A stretch of 64,000 bases of DNA, from NCBI GenBank assembly GCA_017442265.1, contig JAFSAC010000016.1:55971-119970 (forward strand), written 5' to 3'. The translations under genes were made by a program, and so were the position numbers. Positions 50,311 to 59,957 of the stretch are shown here, in pieces. Under the pieces are notes generated by a model that worked only from the letters and a program-made list of their open reading frames with translations, had not been told where the DNA came from and made no database searches. Source of the DNA: Clostridia bacterium (GTDB lineage: Bacteria > Bacillota > Clostridia > Oscillospirales > Acutalibacteraceae). Position 1 is the stretch's first letter. Each line of letters begins with the position of its first letter.

Positions 50311-50498
50311 GCCCCCGCCTCCTTTATACATAAATATACACCATACATAATACCACCCTTTTTGTCTATGTGCAAGAGAAAAATGAGGGAGGGAAGCCCT
50401 CTTGTCGCTCATTTTACAATTTCGACACAATTCGTCCCGAAAAACGCGGTATGATGAGGGTGAACTTTTGAAAAACAGGTGGAATTTTTCGGAAAATC

Positions 50499-50507
50499 TG
50501 GTATAAT
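50499..50507 (+). promoter_or_regulatory. Extended -10 promoter of hemW
   Basis: TGG-TATAAT at 50499-50507 without a good -35 element, 32 bases ahead of the start codon. Confidence 0.5.
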
Positions 50508-50538
50508 CCTCTTAAAGGAGCAAATAGGGGGGATTGGT

Positions 50539-51648
50539 ATGAGTGCCGGCATTTATATTCACGTGCCGTTTTGTGTATCCAAATGCCCGTACTGTGATTT
50601 TTATTCCCTCCCGCTCACCGAAGAGGAGGCGCTTTCCTCTTATATGCAGGCGCTCATCCGCTCGATGCAACCGTTTGCGGGGAATAAAGCAGACACCTTG
50701 TATTTCGGCGGCGGCACCCCGTCGTTGCTCGGCGGAAAGCGGATCGCCCGGCTGATCGATACCGCCCGGGAATACTTTTCCCTCCCGGACGATGCGGAGA
50801 TCACCCTGGAAGCCAATCCCGCCGATGATTTGAAAGAGGTTTTTTCCGCTTTTGTGGCGGCGGGCGGTAACCGTTTGTCCCTCGGAATGCAAGCGTCCGA
50901 CCCCGACCGGCTGAGTTCTCTCGGCCGACGGCATACCCCTTATCAGCTCGAACAGGCGGTGCGGGATGCCCATACCGCCGGGATTCATAATTTTTCGCTG
51001 GATATGATGCTCGCCACCCCCGGACAGGACCTGTCGGCGGTACAGCGGGACGTGGACACCTGTGTGGCGCTCGGCGCCTCTCACGTGTCGGCTTATCTGT
51101 TGAAAATCGAGCCGGGCACCCCGTTTTTTAACCGCCGGGACACCCTGTCTCTTCCGGATGAGGACCGGTCGGCGGAGCTGTACGAATATACGGTCAAAGC
51201 GCTGGAAAAAGCCGGGTTTTTGCAGTATGAAATTTCGAATTTTGCCCGCCCCGGTCGGGAAAGCCGGCATAATCTCAAATATTGGACCGGAGAGGAATAC
51301 TACGGCTTCGGTCCGGCGGCCAGTTCCTTTTTCAGAGGACACCGGTATAGTTACCCTCGGGACCTGAACGGATTTTTGAACGGACAGACCATGCTTCCGG
51401 ATGAGGATGGGGAGATCGTTTCGGGTGGGGAAGAGGAATACGCCATTTTCCGCTTGCGGTTGACCGCCGGACTGGAAAAATCCGCTTTTGAACAAAAATT
51501 TTCTCATCCGATCCCCGAAATTTGGCTTGAAAATGCCCGGCGGTTGCCCGGTCATCTGGTACAGGTCACTCCGAACGGCATAGCATTGACAACGGCGGGA
51601 TTTTTGTTATCCAACGGGATCATTCAAAGAATTTTATTTGACAGATAA
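50539..51648 (+). CDS. hemW: HemW-type radical SAM haem chaperone
   Basis: 369 residues. The radical SAM motif CVSKCPYCDFYS (CxxxCxxC) is at about residues 11-22, GGGTPSLL near 65 and the HemW domain at the C terminus. Formerly annotated as oxygen-independent coproporphyrinogen oxidase; HemW instead delivers haem. ATG 50539 has GGGGGATT upstream; the earlier frame extends into the promoter. The response regulator gene follows after 13 bases. Confidence 0.88.
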   Translation: MSAGIYIHVPFCVSKCPYCDFYSLPLTEEEALSSYMQALIRSMQPFAGNKADTLYFGGGTPSLLGGKRIARLIDTAREYFSLPDDAEITLEANPADDLKEVFSAFVAAGGNRLSLGMQASDPDRLSSLGRRHTPYQLEQAVRDAHTAGIHNFSLDMMLATPGQDLSAVQRDVDTCVALGASHVSAYLLKIEPGTPFFNRRDTLSLPDEDRSAELYEYTVKALEKAGFLQYEISNFARPGRESRHNLKYWTGEEYYGFGPAASSFFRGHRYSYPRDLNGFLNGQTMLPDEDGEIVSGGEEEYAIFRLRLTAGLEKSAFEQKFSHPIPEIWLENARRLPGHLVQVTPNGIALTTAGFLLSNGIIQRILFDR

Positions 51649-51661
51649 AGGAGGTTTTCCT

Positions 51662-52366
51662 ATGGCGGCGCTGAAAATTATGGTGGTGGACGACGATAGC
51701 AACATTTGTGAACTGCTGCGGTTGTATCTGGAAAAGGAAGGGTATGAACCGCTGATCGAATATAACGGCGCTAAAGCGCTTCAGGATTTTGACACCTTAC
51801 AGCCGGATCTTATTCTGCTGGACGTGATGATGCCTCAGCTGGACGGCTGGCAGGTGTGCCGGGAACTGCGTAAAAAATCGACGGTGCCGATCATTATGCT
51901 TACCGCTAAGGGGGAAGTATTTGATAAGGTGCTGGGGCTGGAGCTCGGGGCGGACGATTATATCGTGAAACCCTTTGAAGCCAAAGAGGTTATGGCGCGG
52001 ATCAAAGCGGTGCTTCGCCGGAGCGGGGCCGCCGGACAGAAAAAGTATCGGGAAATTAAGTTTGACAAGCTTTCGATCAATATGGAAACCTTTGAGATGC
52101 GGGTGAACGGTAAGCCGGTGGATACCCCGCCGAAAGAAATGGAACTGATCTATCATTTAGCGAGCAACCCTAACCGGGTATACACCCGCGACCAACTGCT
52201 CGATGAGGTGTGGGGCTTTGAATATTACGGTGACAGCCGTACGGTGGACGTGCACGTTAAGCGCCTGCGCGAAAAACTGGACGGGGTATCCCCTCAATGG
52301 ACCCTGAAAACGGTATGGGGCGTCGGCTACAAGTTCGAGGTCAAAGATCAGGTTGAAGGAGCTTAA
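51662..52366 (+). CDS. OmpR/PhoB-type response regulator
   Basis: 234 residues. Receiver domain with acidic pocket DDD, phospho-acceptor Asp54 in LLDVMMPQLDGW, TAKGE and KPFEAKE; C-terminal winged helix with SNPNRVYTRDQLLDEVWGFEYYGDSRTVDVHVKRLREKL. Start ATG 51662 has AAAGGAGG eight bases upstream. Pairs with the histidine kinase six bases downstream. Confidence 0.94.
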   Translation: MAALKIMVVDDDSNICELLRLYLEKEGYEPLIEYNGAKALQDFDTLQPDLILLDVMMPQLDGWQVCRELRKKSTVPIIMLTAKGEVFDKVLGLELGADDYIVKPFEAKEVMARIKAVLRRSGAAGQKKYREIKFDKLSINMETFEMRVNGKPVDTPPKEMELIYHLASNPNRVYTRDQLLDEVWGFEYYGDSRTVDVHVKRLREKLDGVSPQWTLKTVWGVGYKFEVKDQVEGA

Positions 52367-52372
52367 GACCGT

Positions 52373-53830
52373 ATGTTCAAAAGTATTTTTTCGAAATATT
52401 ACACGGTCATCTCTTCCATTATCATTATCAGTTTTTTGGCGATGCAGGGGGCGCAGTTATTTTTATCCTCCCGCTACTGGCTGGATGAAAACCATGCGGT
52501 ATTGCAGGAAAACGCCCATACCATTGCGGCGCACACCGCTGAAAACGTCCAGCCGGTGAAAACCCCCGACGGGGTGGTATACCCTATGGACAAGGCAGTG
52601 TTATCCCCCTTTATCCGGCTGTTATCGGTGACGCTGGATTGTACAGTGGTGATTGCGGATACGAGCGGCACGGTACAGCTGATGTGCAACAAAGAGGGGC
52701 GGGAGGTCCCGGTGAAATCCTCGGTGTCGCTGTCCGGCCTTGTGAACAAAGGGGAGGAATATTACGCTGTCGGCACCTTGAACGGTATTTACGACGAACG
52801 GCAGTACACCTCCGGCGTGCCGATCCGCCGAGGGGACACCCTCATCGGCTACGTGTTTGTATCCACTTCCGCTGAAGCGTTCGGACAGTATCTGCGGGAT
52901 AACATCCGTATGGTGCTGCTGTCGGCGCTCGGGGTGCTGACCGTCACCTTTATTGCGTTGTATATTATGACCGATCGGCTGGTGCGCCCGCTCCGCAAAA
53001 TGGCGGTGGCGACCAGAAAGTTTGCCGAATGGGATTTCAGTTACGTGATCCCGGTGTCCGGTCGGGACGAAACGGCGGAATTGGCGCAGGCGCTCAACAA
53101 TATGGCGCATTCGCTTTCCTCCCTCGAAAATATGCGCCGCAGCTTTGTGGCGAACGTATCCCACGAACTGCGCACCCCGATGACCTCCATTGCCGGCTTT
53201 ATCGACGGCATATTAGACGGGACTATTCCGGAGGAAAAGCGGGAATATTATCTGCAGATCGTGACCGATGAGGTGAAACGGCTGTCCCGCCTGGTGCATT
53301 CTATGTTGGCGCTGTCCCGCATTGACAGTGGACAATTAAAGCTGAATATGGTAGACTTCGATATGGTGGGCTTAACCGGGCAGACCCTTCTCACCTTTGA
53401 AAAACGGATCGCCGATAAGAACATTTCGATCGAAGGGCTGGAGGAAGCGGAGCCGATCACCGTGACCGGGGATTACGATCTGATCGGGCAGGCGGTGTAT
53501 AACCTGCTGGACAACGCAGTGAAATTCACCAATGAAGGCGGCTCTATCCGCATCACCCTATCGAAAGACAACGGACGGATCACCTGCAGTATCCGCAACA
53601 CCGGTGCCGGCATTCCGGCGCAGGAGATGCCCCGCATTTTTGAACGGTTTTATAAGAGTGACCGCTCCCGTTCGGTGGATAAAAACGGGGTGGGACTGGG
53701 ACTGTATATCGTGCAGACGGTGATCGGTCTGCATCGCGGCGAGGTGTTTGTCCGCTCCAAAGAGGGAGAATACACCGAATTTCGTTTCTGGTTGCCGGAA
53801 AAGAAATTGACCGTTCCCCCTCAAATTTAA
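52373..53830 (+). CDS. Sensor histidine kinase
   Basis: 485 residues. Membrane segment 1 (about 10-30), extracytoplasmic sensor (about 31-180), membrane segment 2 (about 182-203), HAMP, HisKA with H-box SHELRTPM (His264), and HATPase with LLDNAVKFT, NTGAGIPAQEMPRIFERFYK and GVGLGLYIV. Signals to the adjacent OmpR-type regulator. The HtrA protease gene downstream suggests an envelope-stress system like CssRS, though this is only inference from position. Confidence 0.93.
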   Translation: MFKSIFSKYYTVISSIIIISFLAMQGAQLFLSSRYWLDENHAVLQENAHTIAAHTAENVQPVKTPDGVVYPMDKAVLSPFIRLLSVTLDCTVVIADTSGTVQLMCNKEGREVPVKSSVSLSGLVNKGEEYYAVGTLNGIYDERQYTSGVPIRRGDTLIGYVFVSTSAEAFGQYLRDNIRMVLLSALGVLTVTFIALYIMTDRLVRPLRKMAVATRKFAEWDFSYVIPVSGRDETAELAQALNNMAHSLSSLENMRRSFVANVSHELRTPMTSIAGFIDGILDGTIPEEKREYYLQIVTDEVKRLSRLVHSMLALSRIDSGQLKLNMVDFDMVGLTGQTLLTFEKRIADKNISIEGLEEAEPITVTGDYDLIGQAVYNLLDNAVKFTNEGGSIRITLSKDNGRITCSIRNTGAGIPAQEMPRIFERFYKSDRSRSVDKNGVGLGLYIVQTVIGLHRGEVFVRSKEGEYTEFRFWLPEKKLTVPPQI

Positions 53831-53918
53831 CAAACGGTTAAATAATCTTTAAAAAATAGACACAAATTATTGCTATTCTTTGAATAACCAAACCTCAAGT
53901 GAAAGGTTGTGCCAAATT

Positions 53919-55334
53919 ATGTCGGAATATTTCCCGCCTGAACAAAACCGTGAGCCAGAGGAAAACCCGCAGCCGGATACCGGCTGGAAAAACGAAGAAC
54001 AGCCGGTCACCCCTCCGGTAACCGAACCGGAAAAGACCCAGGATCCCCCTACCTATGAGGGCGGCTGGTATCGGAGCGGTCCGATGCCGGAGCAAAATCC
54101 CGTTCCGCCTCAACCTCCCGTTTACAGCACCCCCACCCCGCCCACCCCGCCGCAACAGCCGAAAAAGGGCGGGAAAGGGCTTATTACGGTGCTGGCGGTG
54201 ATCGGTTCGGTAGCGGCGGTGGCCATGCTGGTGATGCTGGGAATGTCCATTAAGGATACGCTCGGCGGTCAACCGCTCGAGCCGGATACCGGTATTTCCG
54301 AGGATGCGGAGGATACCGTCAACGATCAGGCGCCCACCCTGCATATCACCGATTGGGCGGATGAGGACGGCGGTCTGTCCGCGTCTGAAATCATTGAAGC
54401 CAATAATGATAACACGGTGGTCATCACCACCCACCAGATGCGTACCCCCTCCGCTCAGTACGGCTATGGGTTCGGGTCAGAGATCATGACCCAGGTCGGG
54501 GAAGGCAGCGGCATCATTATGACCGAGGACGGGTATATTATCACCAACTGGCACGTGCTCCACGACGAGGATGACGGTACCCAGTACGATCGGATCGACG
54601 TCGCTCTGCATAACGGCAAGGTGTACGAGGATGCCGAGGTGATCGGCGCCGATCAGTCTACCGATCTCGCGGTGATTAAGGTAAAAGCCACCGGGCTGTC
54701 TGCCGCCGAATTCGGTGATTCCTCCAAGCTGGTGATGGGCGACCGGGTGATCGCACTCGGCAATGCCGGCGGCCTGCAATGGTCGGCAAGCCAGGGGATC
54801 ATTTCGGGGCTGGCGCGGGACGTGTACGAGGACACCGGCTATTCGATCAAATGCCTGCAGACCGATGCCGCCATTAACCCGGGCAACTCCGGCGGTCCGC
54901 TCATTAACAATCGGGGACAGGTGATCGGTATCAACTCCTCGAAAATCGCCGCAAGCGGGTATGAGGGACTCGGCTTCTCGATCCCGATCAACGAAGCCAA
55001 AACCATTATTGACGATCTGCTGAAATACGGCTACGTCCGTGGCCGGGTACAGCTCGGTATCACCGGGTACACGGTGAACAGCAACGGCTATAAGGGCTTT
55101 GTCATTCAGGCGATCAATTCTAATTCGGTACTGAAAAATACCGAAGCGAGGGTAGGCGACCTTATCACCGCGGTGGACGGGGAGAAGATCGACGGCTACG
55201 GCGCTCTGCGGTTAAAGCTTGCGGAACGCGGGGTCGGCAAAACGGTGACCCTCACCCTTCTGCGGCTGGACACCCGCACCGGGCGGGAAACCACCGTGAC
55301 GGTGACCTGCACCCTGGTGGAAAGCCGTCAATAA
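53919..55334 (+). CDS. HtrA/DegP-like serine protease (S1C) with PDZ domain
   Basis: 471 residues. A proline-rich cytoplasmic N terminus (about 95 residues), one membrane segment (about 98-115), the trypsin-like domain with triad His212 (TNWHVL), Asp249 (STDLAVI) and Ser324 (PGNSGGPL), and one C-terminal PDZ domain (about 375-460). Membrane-anchored quality-control protease acting outside the membrane. ATG 53919 has only a weak AAAGG site 12 bases upstream; a TTG at 53880 is possible but has none. Confidence 0.9.
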   Translation: MSEYFPPEQNREPEENPQPDTGWKNEEQPVTPPVTEPEKTQDPPTYEGGWYRSGPMPEQNPVPPQPPVYSTPTPPTPPQQPKKGGKGLITVLAVIGSVAAVAMLVMLGMSIKDTLGGQPLEPDTGISEDAEDTVNDQAPTLHITDWADEDGGLSASEIIEANNDNTVVITTHQMRTPSAQYGYGFGSEIMTQVGEGSGIIMTEDGYIITNWHVLHDEDDGTQYDRIDVALHNGKVYEDAEVIGADQSTDLAVIKVKATGLSAAEFGDSSKLVMGDRVIALGNAGGLQWSASQGIISGLARDVYEDTGYSIKCLQTDAAINPGNSGGPLINNRGQVIGINSSKIAASGYEGLGFSIPINEAKTIIDDLLKYGYVRGRVQLGITGYTVNSNGYKGFVIQAINSNSVLKNTEARVGDLITAVDGEKIDGYGALRLKLAERGVGKTVTLTLLRLDTRTGRETTVTVTCTLVESRQ

Positions 55335-55343
55335 ACTGAAAAA

Positions 55344-55381
55344 GAAAAATCCGCAGACGATCTCGTCTGCGGATTTTTTTT
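55344..55381. terminator. Bidirectional terminator
   Basis: AAATCCGCAGACGA / TCGTCTGCGGATTT hairpin with A- and T-runs between the convergent htrA-like and metA genes. Confidence 0.9.
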
Positions 55382-56297
55382 ATTGAATGTCGTTGATGTT
55401 GTAGGGGGTGGTCTGGTACACGAAATAGTTGAGCCAGTTGCTAAAGAGCAGGTTTGCGTGCGCCCGCCAGGTGACCAGCGGCGGTTTGGTCTCATCGTCG
55501 TCCGGGAAGTAGTTTTTGGGAATATCGATCGGCTTGCCCGCCTGCTTATCCCGGATATATTCCGCATTTAAGGTACCGGCATCGTATTCCGAATGTCCAG
55601 TGATGAAGAACTGCCGGGAGTTTTTGGAAGAGATCGCATACACCCCGGTTTCCTCCGAGGAGGAGAGAATTTTCAGCTCCGGTTCTTTTTCGATATCCTC
55701 CCGTAAAACGGTGGTATGCCGGGAATGCGGCACCATAAACACGTCGTCAAAGCCACGGAACAGCATCGAGTTTTTATACTCCACCGTGTGGGGGAACACC
55801 CCGAACATCTTACGGTCTACCGGCACCTTGTTGATGCCGTAATGGTAGTAAAGTCCCGCCTGTGCGCCCCAGCAGATATGCAGGGTGCTGTGCACGTGGG
55901 TCTTGCTCCATTCCATAATTTCACACAGTTCGTCCCAGTACTGCACCTCTTCGAACGGCATGTGCTCCACCGGTGCGCCGGTGATGATCATTCCGTCGTA
56001 GTTGTTGTGCTTCACCTCGTCAAAGGTCTTGTAAAAGGTGATGAGGTGATCGCGGGAGACGTTTTTGGATTCGTAGGATTTCGTGTGCATCAATTCCAGC
56101 TCCACCTGAAGCGGCGAGTTGCCGAGCAACCGGGAAAACTGGGTCTCGGTCGCCACCTTGGTGGGCATCAGGTTCAAAAGCAGAATTTTCAGCGGACGAA
56201 TATCCTGGGTGATTGCCCGGGTCTCGGTCATCGCAAAGATGTTTTCATCCAACAGCGTTTTGACCGCCGGCAATTCGTTCGGAATTTTAATCGGCAT
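55380..56297 (-). CDS. metA: Homoserine O-acetyltransferase (MetA family)
   Basis: 305 residues. Catalytic Cys142 (HICWGAQAG), His235 and Glu237 (GHSEYD) are in place. Residue 111 is Glu ([12 protein letters not shown]); in this family Glu111 directs the enzyme to acetyl-CoA, whereas Gly gives succinyl-CoA, so the product should be O-acetylhomoserine despite common annotation as succinyltransferase. That fits the O-acetylhomoserine sulfhydrylase gene 14 bases upstream in the same unit. Confidence 0.93.
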   Translation of the reverse strand: MPIKIPNELPAVKTLLDENIFAMTETRAITQDIRPLKILLLNLMPTKVATETQFSRLLGNSPLQVELELMHTKSYESKNVSRDHLITFYKTFDEVKHNNYDGMIITGAPVEHMPFEEVQYWDELCEIMEWSKTHVHSTLHICWGAQAGLYYHYGINKVPVDRKMFGVFPHTVEYKNSMLFRGFDDVFMVPHSRHTTVLREDIEKEPELKILSSSEETGVYAISSKNSRQFFITGHSEYDAGTLNAEYIRDKQAGKPIDIPKNYFPDDDETKPPLVTWRAHANLLFSNWLNYFVYQTTPYNINDIQ

Positions 56298-56311
56298 AAC
56301 GGATCCCTCTG

Positions 56312-57595
56312 TTAAATAGTTTCAAGCGCCTGCTTCAGGTCGTTGATGATGTCCTCTGCCGCCTCAATACCGCAGGAGAACCGCACCAGATCGGGGGTGA
56401 TCCCGGCCGCCGCCAGCTCCTCGTCGTTCATCTGACGGTGGGTGGCGTTTGCGGGATGCAGACAGCAGGTCTTGGCATCCGCCACGTGGGTGGCAATGGA
56501 AGCAAGCTTCAGATTTTTCATCATCTTTTCGGCGGCGAGCCGTCCGCCCTTGACACCGAAGCTGACCACACCGCAGGAGCCGTTCGGCAGATATTTCTGC
56601 GCGAGCTCGTAGTTTTTATCCCCTTTCAGTCCGCTGTAACGGACCCAGGACACCTTTTCGTGGTCAGACAGGAATTCCGCCACCGCCAGCGCGTTGTCGC
56701 AATGCCGTTTCATCCGCAAGCTCAAGCTCTCGATACCGAGGTTGATGAGATAGGCATTCTGCGGGGATTGGGTGGAACCGAGGTCCCGCATCAACTGGGC
56801 GGTTGCTTTGGTGATATACGCGCCTTCGAGACCGAACCGCTCGGTGTAGGTGATGCCGTGATAGCTTTCGTCCGGGGTGCACAGTCCCGGGAACTTGTCC
56901 GGGTACCGGGTCCAGTCGAATTTGCCCGAATCCACGATACAGCCGCCCACCGAGGAGCCGTGTCCGTCGATATATTTGGTGGTGGAATGGATAACGATAT
57001 CCGCTCCCCATTCGATCGGGCGGCAGTTGATCGGGGTGGCAAAGGTGTTGTCCACGATCAGCGGAACGCCGTGTGCGTGGGCAGCGCCCGCAAACTTTTC
57101 AATATCCAGCACATCCAGCGCAGGGTTGGCAATGGTCTCGCCGAACACCGCCTTGGTGTTGGGACGGAACGCCGCGTTCAGTTCCTCCTCCGAGCAATCG
57201 GGCGCGATAAAGGTGAAGTCCACCCCCATGCGCTTCATGGTGACCGCAAACAGGTTGTAGGTGCCGCCGTAGAGCGCAGAGGAGGCCACCACGTGGTCGC
57301 CGTTGGAGGCGATATTAAACACCGAGAAGAAGGAAGCTGCCTGGCCGGAGGAGGTCAGCATCGCCGCCGAACCGCCCTCTAAAGCGCAGATCTTCGCCGC
57401 TACGTTGTCGGTGGTGGGGTTTTGCAGGCGGGAGTAGAAATAGCCGCTGGCCTCTAAGTCAAACAGCTTGCCCATATCCTCGCTGGTATCGTATTTGAAG
57501 GTGGTGCTTTGCACGATCGGCATCTGCCGCGGTTCTCCGTTTTTCGGGAAATACCCGCTGTGGATGCATTGGGTGTCCAGTTTCAGATTGCTCAT
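56312..57595 (-). CDS. metY: O-acetylhomoserine sulfhydrylase (MetY)
   Basis: 427 residues, the length of MetY rather than the shorter MetB/MetC. PLP-binding Lys207 is in [11 protein letters not shown], with [18 protein letters not shown] and the C-terminal [16 protein letters not shown] blocks. It makes homocysteine from O-acetylhomoserine and sulfide. First gene of the metY-metA unit; no SAM riboswitch or T-box fits in the short leader. Confidence 0.93.
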   Translation of the reverse strand: MSNLKLDTQCIHSGYFPKNGEPRQMPIVQSTTFKYDTSEDMGKLFDLEASGYFYSRLQNPTTDNVAAKICALEGGSAAMLTSSGQAASFFSVFNIASNGDHVVASSALYGGTYNLFAVTMKRMGVDFTFIAPDCSEEELNAAFRPNTKAVFGETIANPALDVLDIEKFAGAAHAHGVPLIVDNTFATPINCRPIEWGADIVIHSTTKYIDGHGSSVGGCIVDSGKFDWTRYPDKFPGLCTPDESYHGITYTERFGLEGAYITKATAQLMRDLGSTQSPQNAYLINLGIESLSLRMKRHCDNALAVAEFLSDHEKVSWVRYSGLKGDKNYELAQKYLPNGSCGVVSFGVKGGRLAAEKMMKNLKLASIATHVADAKTCCLHPANATHRQMNDEELAAAGITPDLVRFSCGIEAAEDIINDLKQALETI

Positions 57596-57647
57596 ACTAT
57601 CCCATCCTTTTTGTAGAGTGACAAAGGGTTGTTACAATTATTGAATT

Positions 57648-57677
57648 ATTATACCCCTTATTTTACCCCGGTGTCAA
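57648..57677 (-). promoter_or_regulatory. Promoter of metY-metA
   Basis: TTGACA (57677-57672) and TATAAT (57653-57648) on the - strand with 18-bp spacing, about 50 bases ahead of the start. Confidence 0.8.
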
Positions 57678-57695
57678 TAAAAACATATTGGTAAA

Positions 57696-57733
57696 AGAAA
57701 ACGGGCAATCTCATCGAGATTGCCCGTTTAGCG
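57696..57733 (-). terminator. Terminator of the 57742-59781 operon
   Basis: AAACGGGCAATCTC / GAGATTGCCCGTTT hairpin with T-rich tail on the - strand. Confidence 0.85.
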
Positions 57734-57741
57734 TTTTTAGA

Positions 57742-58794
57742 TCAGATGCGGCATTCGATCGCCTGACCGGCTTCCACCGAGCGGAAGCTTTCCTCGATCA
57801 CCTGCATCACCCGCATCAGTTGCTGGTGGGTGACGATCTGCGGCTGTTCGCCGGCGATCGCACGGCAGACGTTGCGATAGAAATCGTGCACGTCGGAGGC
57901 CGGCTGATCAAGCTCATAGCTGTCGGTGGTGATCTCATCACGCGGCGCCATCGTCTTGGTCAGTCCTGCGGCGGTCTGCACCGGCAGAACGTCGTTTTCG
58001 TGCCAATACTTGCACTTGACCACCTGGCAGTTTTCCCGCCAATCGGTGATGAGCGCAGAGCCGTTTTTACACCGCAGGTAGAACCGCGGCATCGGGATGA
58101 AGTTGTAGGTTCCCACCTCGATGTAAGCGGTCTTACCGCTTTCAAAGGTCATGGTCAACTGGAAGCCGTCGTCCACCTCGTCGTTGGTGATGTGATCGAA
58201 ACAGCAGTAGATGCCGGTCACCGTTTCGGGGATGAGCAGCATCGCCTGGTCGATCAGATGAATCCCCCAGTCGTACAGCATACCGCCGCCGAATTTCGCA
58301 ATACCGCGCCAGTCGCTCGGGATACCGCGGGAGCCGTGAATACGGGATTCCACCCGGATCGCATCCCCGATCTCCCCGCTGTCAATGACCTGCTGCATCG
58401 CCAGATAGTCCACGTCCCACCGACGGTTCTGGTGGGTGGTGAAGATACGGCCGTTGCGGTTAGCGGCATCGATCATATCTTGCAGTTCGGCGCAGTTCAT
58501 CGCCACCGGCTTTTCACAGATCACGTGTTTGCCGGCATCCAGCGCCTGTACCACCACGTCCCGGTGGACGTCGTTGGGGATCGCCACCGTTACGAGGTCC
58601 ACCCGCTCATCGGCGAGTAACGCTTCGTAGGTCGGGTAGGCGTACACACCGTTTTCCTCTGCGGCGGCGCGGCGCTCCGGCAGGATATCATAGATACCGA
58701 CGAGATTTACCACGTCGCTTGTCAGCGCGTGCCGTACGTGGAAGCCGGCACCCATACCGCCGTATCCGACGACGGCTAAGTTGATCTTTTTCAT
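57742..58794 (-). CDS. Gfo/Idh/MocA family oxidoreductase
   Basis: 350 residues. NAD(P)-binding start INLAVVGYGGMGAGFHVRH, EKP motif CEKPVAMN near residue 95 and substrate block GGGMLYDWGIHLIDQAM. A sugar or inositol dehydrogenase-like enzyme, 21 bases downstream of a sugar isomerase gene, the same pairing as in cassette 1 but with high-G+C codon use and little similarity by eye. Ends in its own terminator. Confidence 0.9.
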   Translation of the reverse strand: MKKINLAVVGYGGMGAGFHVRHALTSDVVNLVGIYDILPERRAAAEENGVYAYPTYEALLADERVDLVTVAIPNDVHRDVVVQALDAGKHVICEKPVAMNCAELQDMIDAANRNGRIFTTHQNRRWDVDYLAMQQVIDSGEIGDAIRVESRIHGSRGIPSDWRGIAKFGGGMLYDWGIHLIDQAMLLIPETVTGIYCCFDHITNDEVDDGFQLTMTFESGKTAYIEVGTYNFIPMPRFYLRCKNGSALITDWRENCQVVKCKYWHENDVLPVQTAAGLTKTMAPRDEITTDSYELDQPASDVHDFYRNVCRAIAGEQPQIVTHQQLMRVMQVIEESFRSVEAGQAIECRI

Positions 58795-58815
58795 AGATAA
58801 AACCTCTTTGTTACC

Positions 58816-59781
58816 TCAGGTCCACCACATCTCGGCGGGTTTTTCGGTAATGATAACGTCCTTCAGGAACGCAATGGCCTTTTCAAGGCCTTCCTTGACC
58901 GACATCAGTCCGTCCTCGTGCTCAATGCTGACCGAGCCGTCATAGCCGATCAGGCACAGGGTGGACATCAGGTCTTTCCACATCTGGGTATCCGAGCCGT
59001 AGCCAATGGTGCGGAACACCCAGCTGCGATCGCCGATGAGCGCCAGCGACTTGGTATCCAGCACGCCGTTTTTGGCGGAGTTGTACGGGTCTACCTTGGT
59101 ATCCTTCGCGTGGAAGTGATACACGGCGCCTTTCAGCTCGCGCAGAGCGGCCACCGGGTCCATACCCTGCCAGATGAGGTGGCTGGGATCGAAGTTGGCG
59201 CCGATGCTGTCGCCGACCGCTTCGCGTAAACGGAGCAGCGTCTCCGGATTGTATACGCAGAAGCCGGGATGCATCTCAAACGCGATCTTGGTCACGCCGT
59301 AGGATTTCGCAATGGCGGATGCCTCTTTCCAGTAGGGGATCAGCACCTCGTTCCACTGCCATTCGAGGATCTCGCCGTACTCGTTCGGCCAGGCACAGGT
59401 CACCCAGTTGGGGCGCTTGGATTCTTCGCAGTCACCCGGACAGCCGGAGAAGGTCACGACGGTATCTACCCCGAGCTTCTGAGCGAGTTTGCAGGTGTCC
59501 ACGAACACGTCGTGGAACTCCTTGGCGATCGCTTTGTCGGGATGCACCGGGTTGCCGTGGCAGGACAGCACGCTGATCTCCAGTTCGTATTTTTTGAGCA
59601 GAGCTTTGAACTCCTCAATTTTTTTGTCGTCGTTCAGGTACACTTCTGGGTTCAGGTGGTTGTTGTTGGTGTAGCCACCGGTTCCCAGTTCCACCGTCTG
59701 TACGCCGAGCGAATGCAGGTAGGAGAACGCATCCTCTGCCGACATCCCTTGCAGCGGGACGGTCAAAACGCCGAGTTTCAT
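58816..59781 (-). CDS. Sugar phosphate isomerase/epimerase
   Basis: 321 residues. TIM-barrel blocks: LHSLGVQTVELGTGG near residue 25, VLSCHGNPVHPDKAIA, TFSGCPGDCEESKRPNW, KIAFEMHPGFCVYNPETLLRL, GANFDPSHLIWQGMDP, YHFHAKDTKVDPYN and VSIEHED, giving the metal ligands of the xylose-isomerase-like family. ATG 59781 has GAGG nine bases upstream. Leads a two-gene operon with the oxidoreductase. Confidence 0.9.
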   Translation of the reverse strand: MKLGVLTVPLQGMSAEDAFSYLHSLGVQTVELGTGGYTNNNHLNPEVYLNDDKKIEEFKALLKKYELEISVLSCHGNPVHPDKAIAKEFHDVFVDTCKLAQKLGVDTVVTFSGCPGDCEESKRPNWVTCAWPNEYGEILEWQWNEVLIPYWKEASAIAKSYGVTKIAFEMHPGFCVYNPETLLRLREAVGDSIGANFDPSHLIWQGMDPVAALRELKGAVYHFHAKDTKVDPYNSAKNGVLDTKSLALIGDRSWVFRTIGYGSDTQMWKDLMSTLCLIGYDGSVSIEHEDGLMSVKEGLEKAIAFLKDVIITEKPAEMWWT

Positions 59782-59902
59782 ATACAAAACCTCTTCTCTT
59801 TACAATTTGGTGCGGGATACAAGATAAAAAAGTTCGCACATTGGAACTATAACATATTTTATCTCAAATTGCTACCCTTTTTTCATTTTTTTGAAAAAAT
59901 AA

Positions 59903-59942
59903 ATAAAAAAACCGCCGGGCGGATTTGCCCGACGGTTTTTTG
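59903..59942 (-). terminator. Terminator of the ABC transporter operon
   Basis: ACCGCCGGGC (59911-59920) with GCCCGACGGT, one mismatch, T-run of seven on the - strand. Confidence 0.85.
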
Positions 59943-59957
59943 TGCCACCTTCAGCGG

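Noticed and set aside
57596..57690. SAM riboswitch or T-box ahead of metY-metA
   Set aside because: Only about 50 bases separate the promoter from the start codon, too few for either, and no matching motifs are seen.
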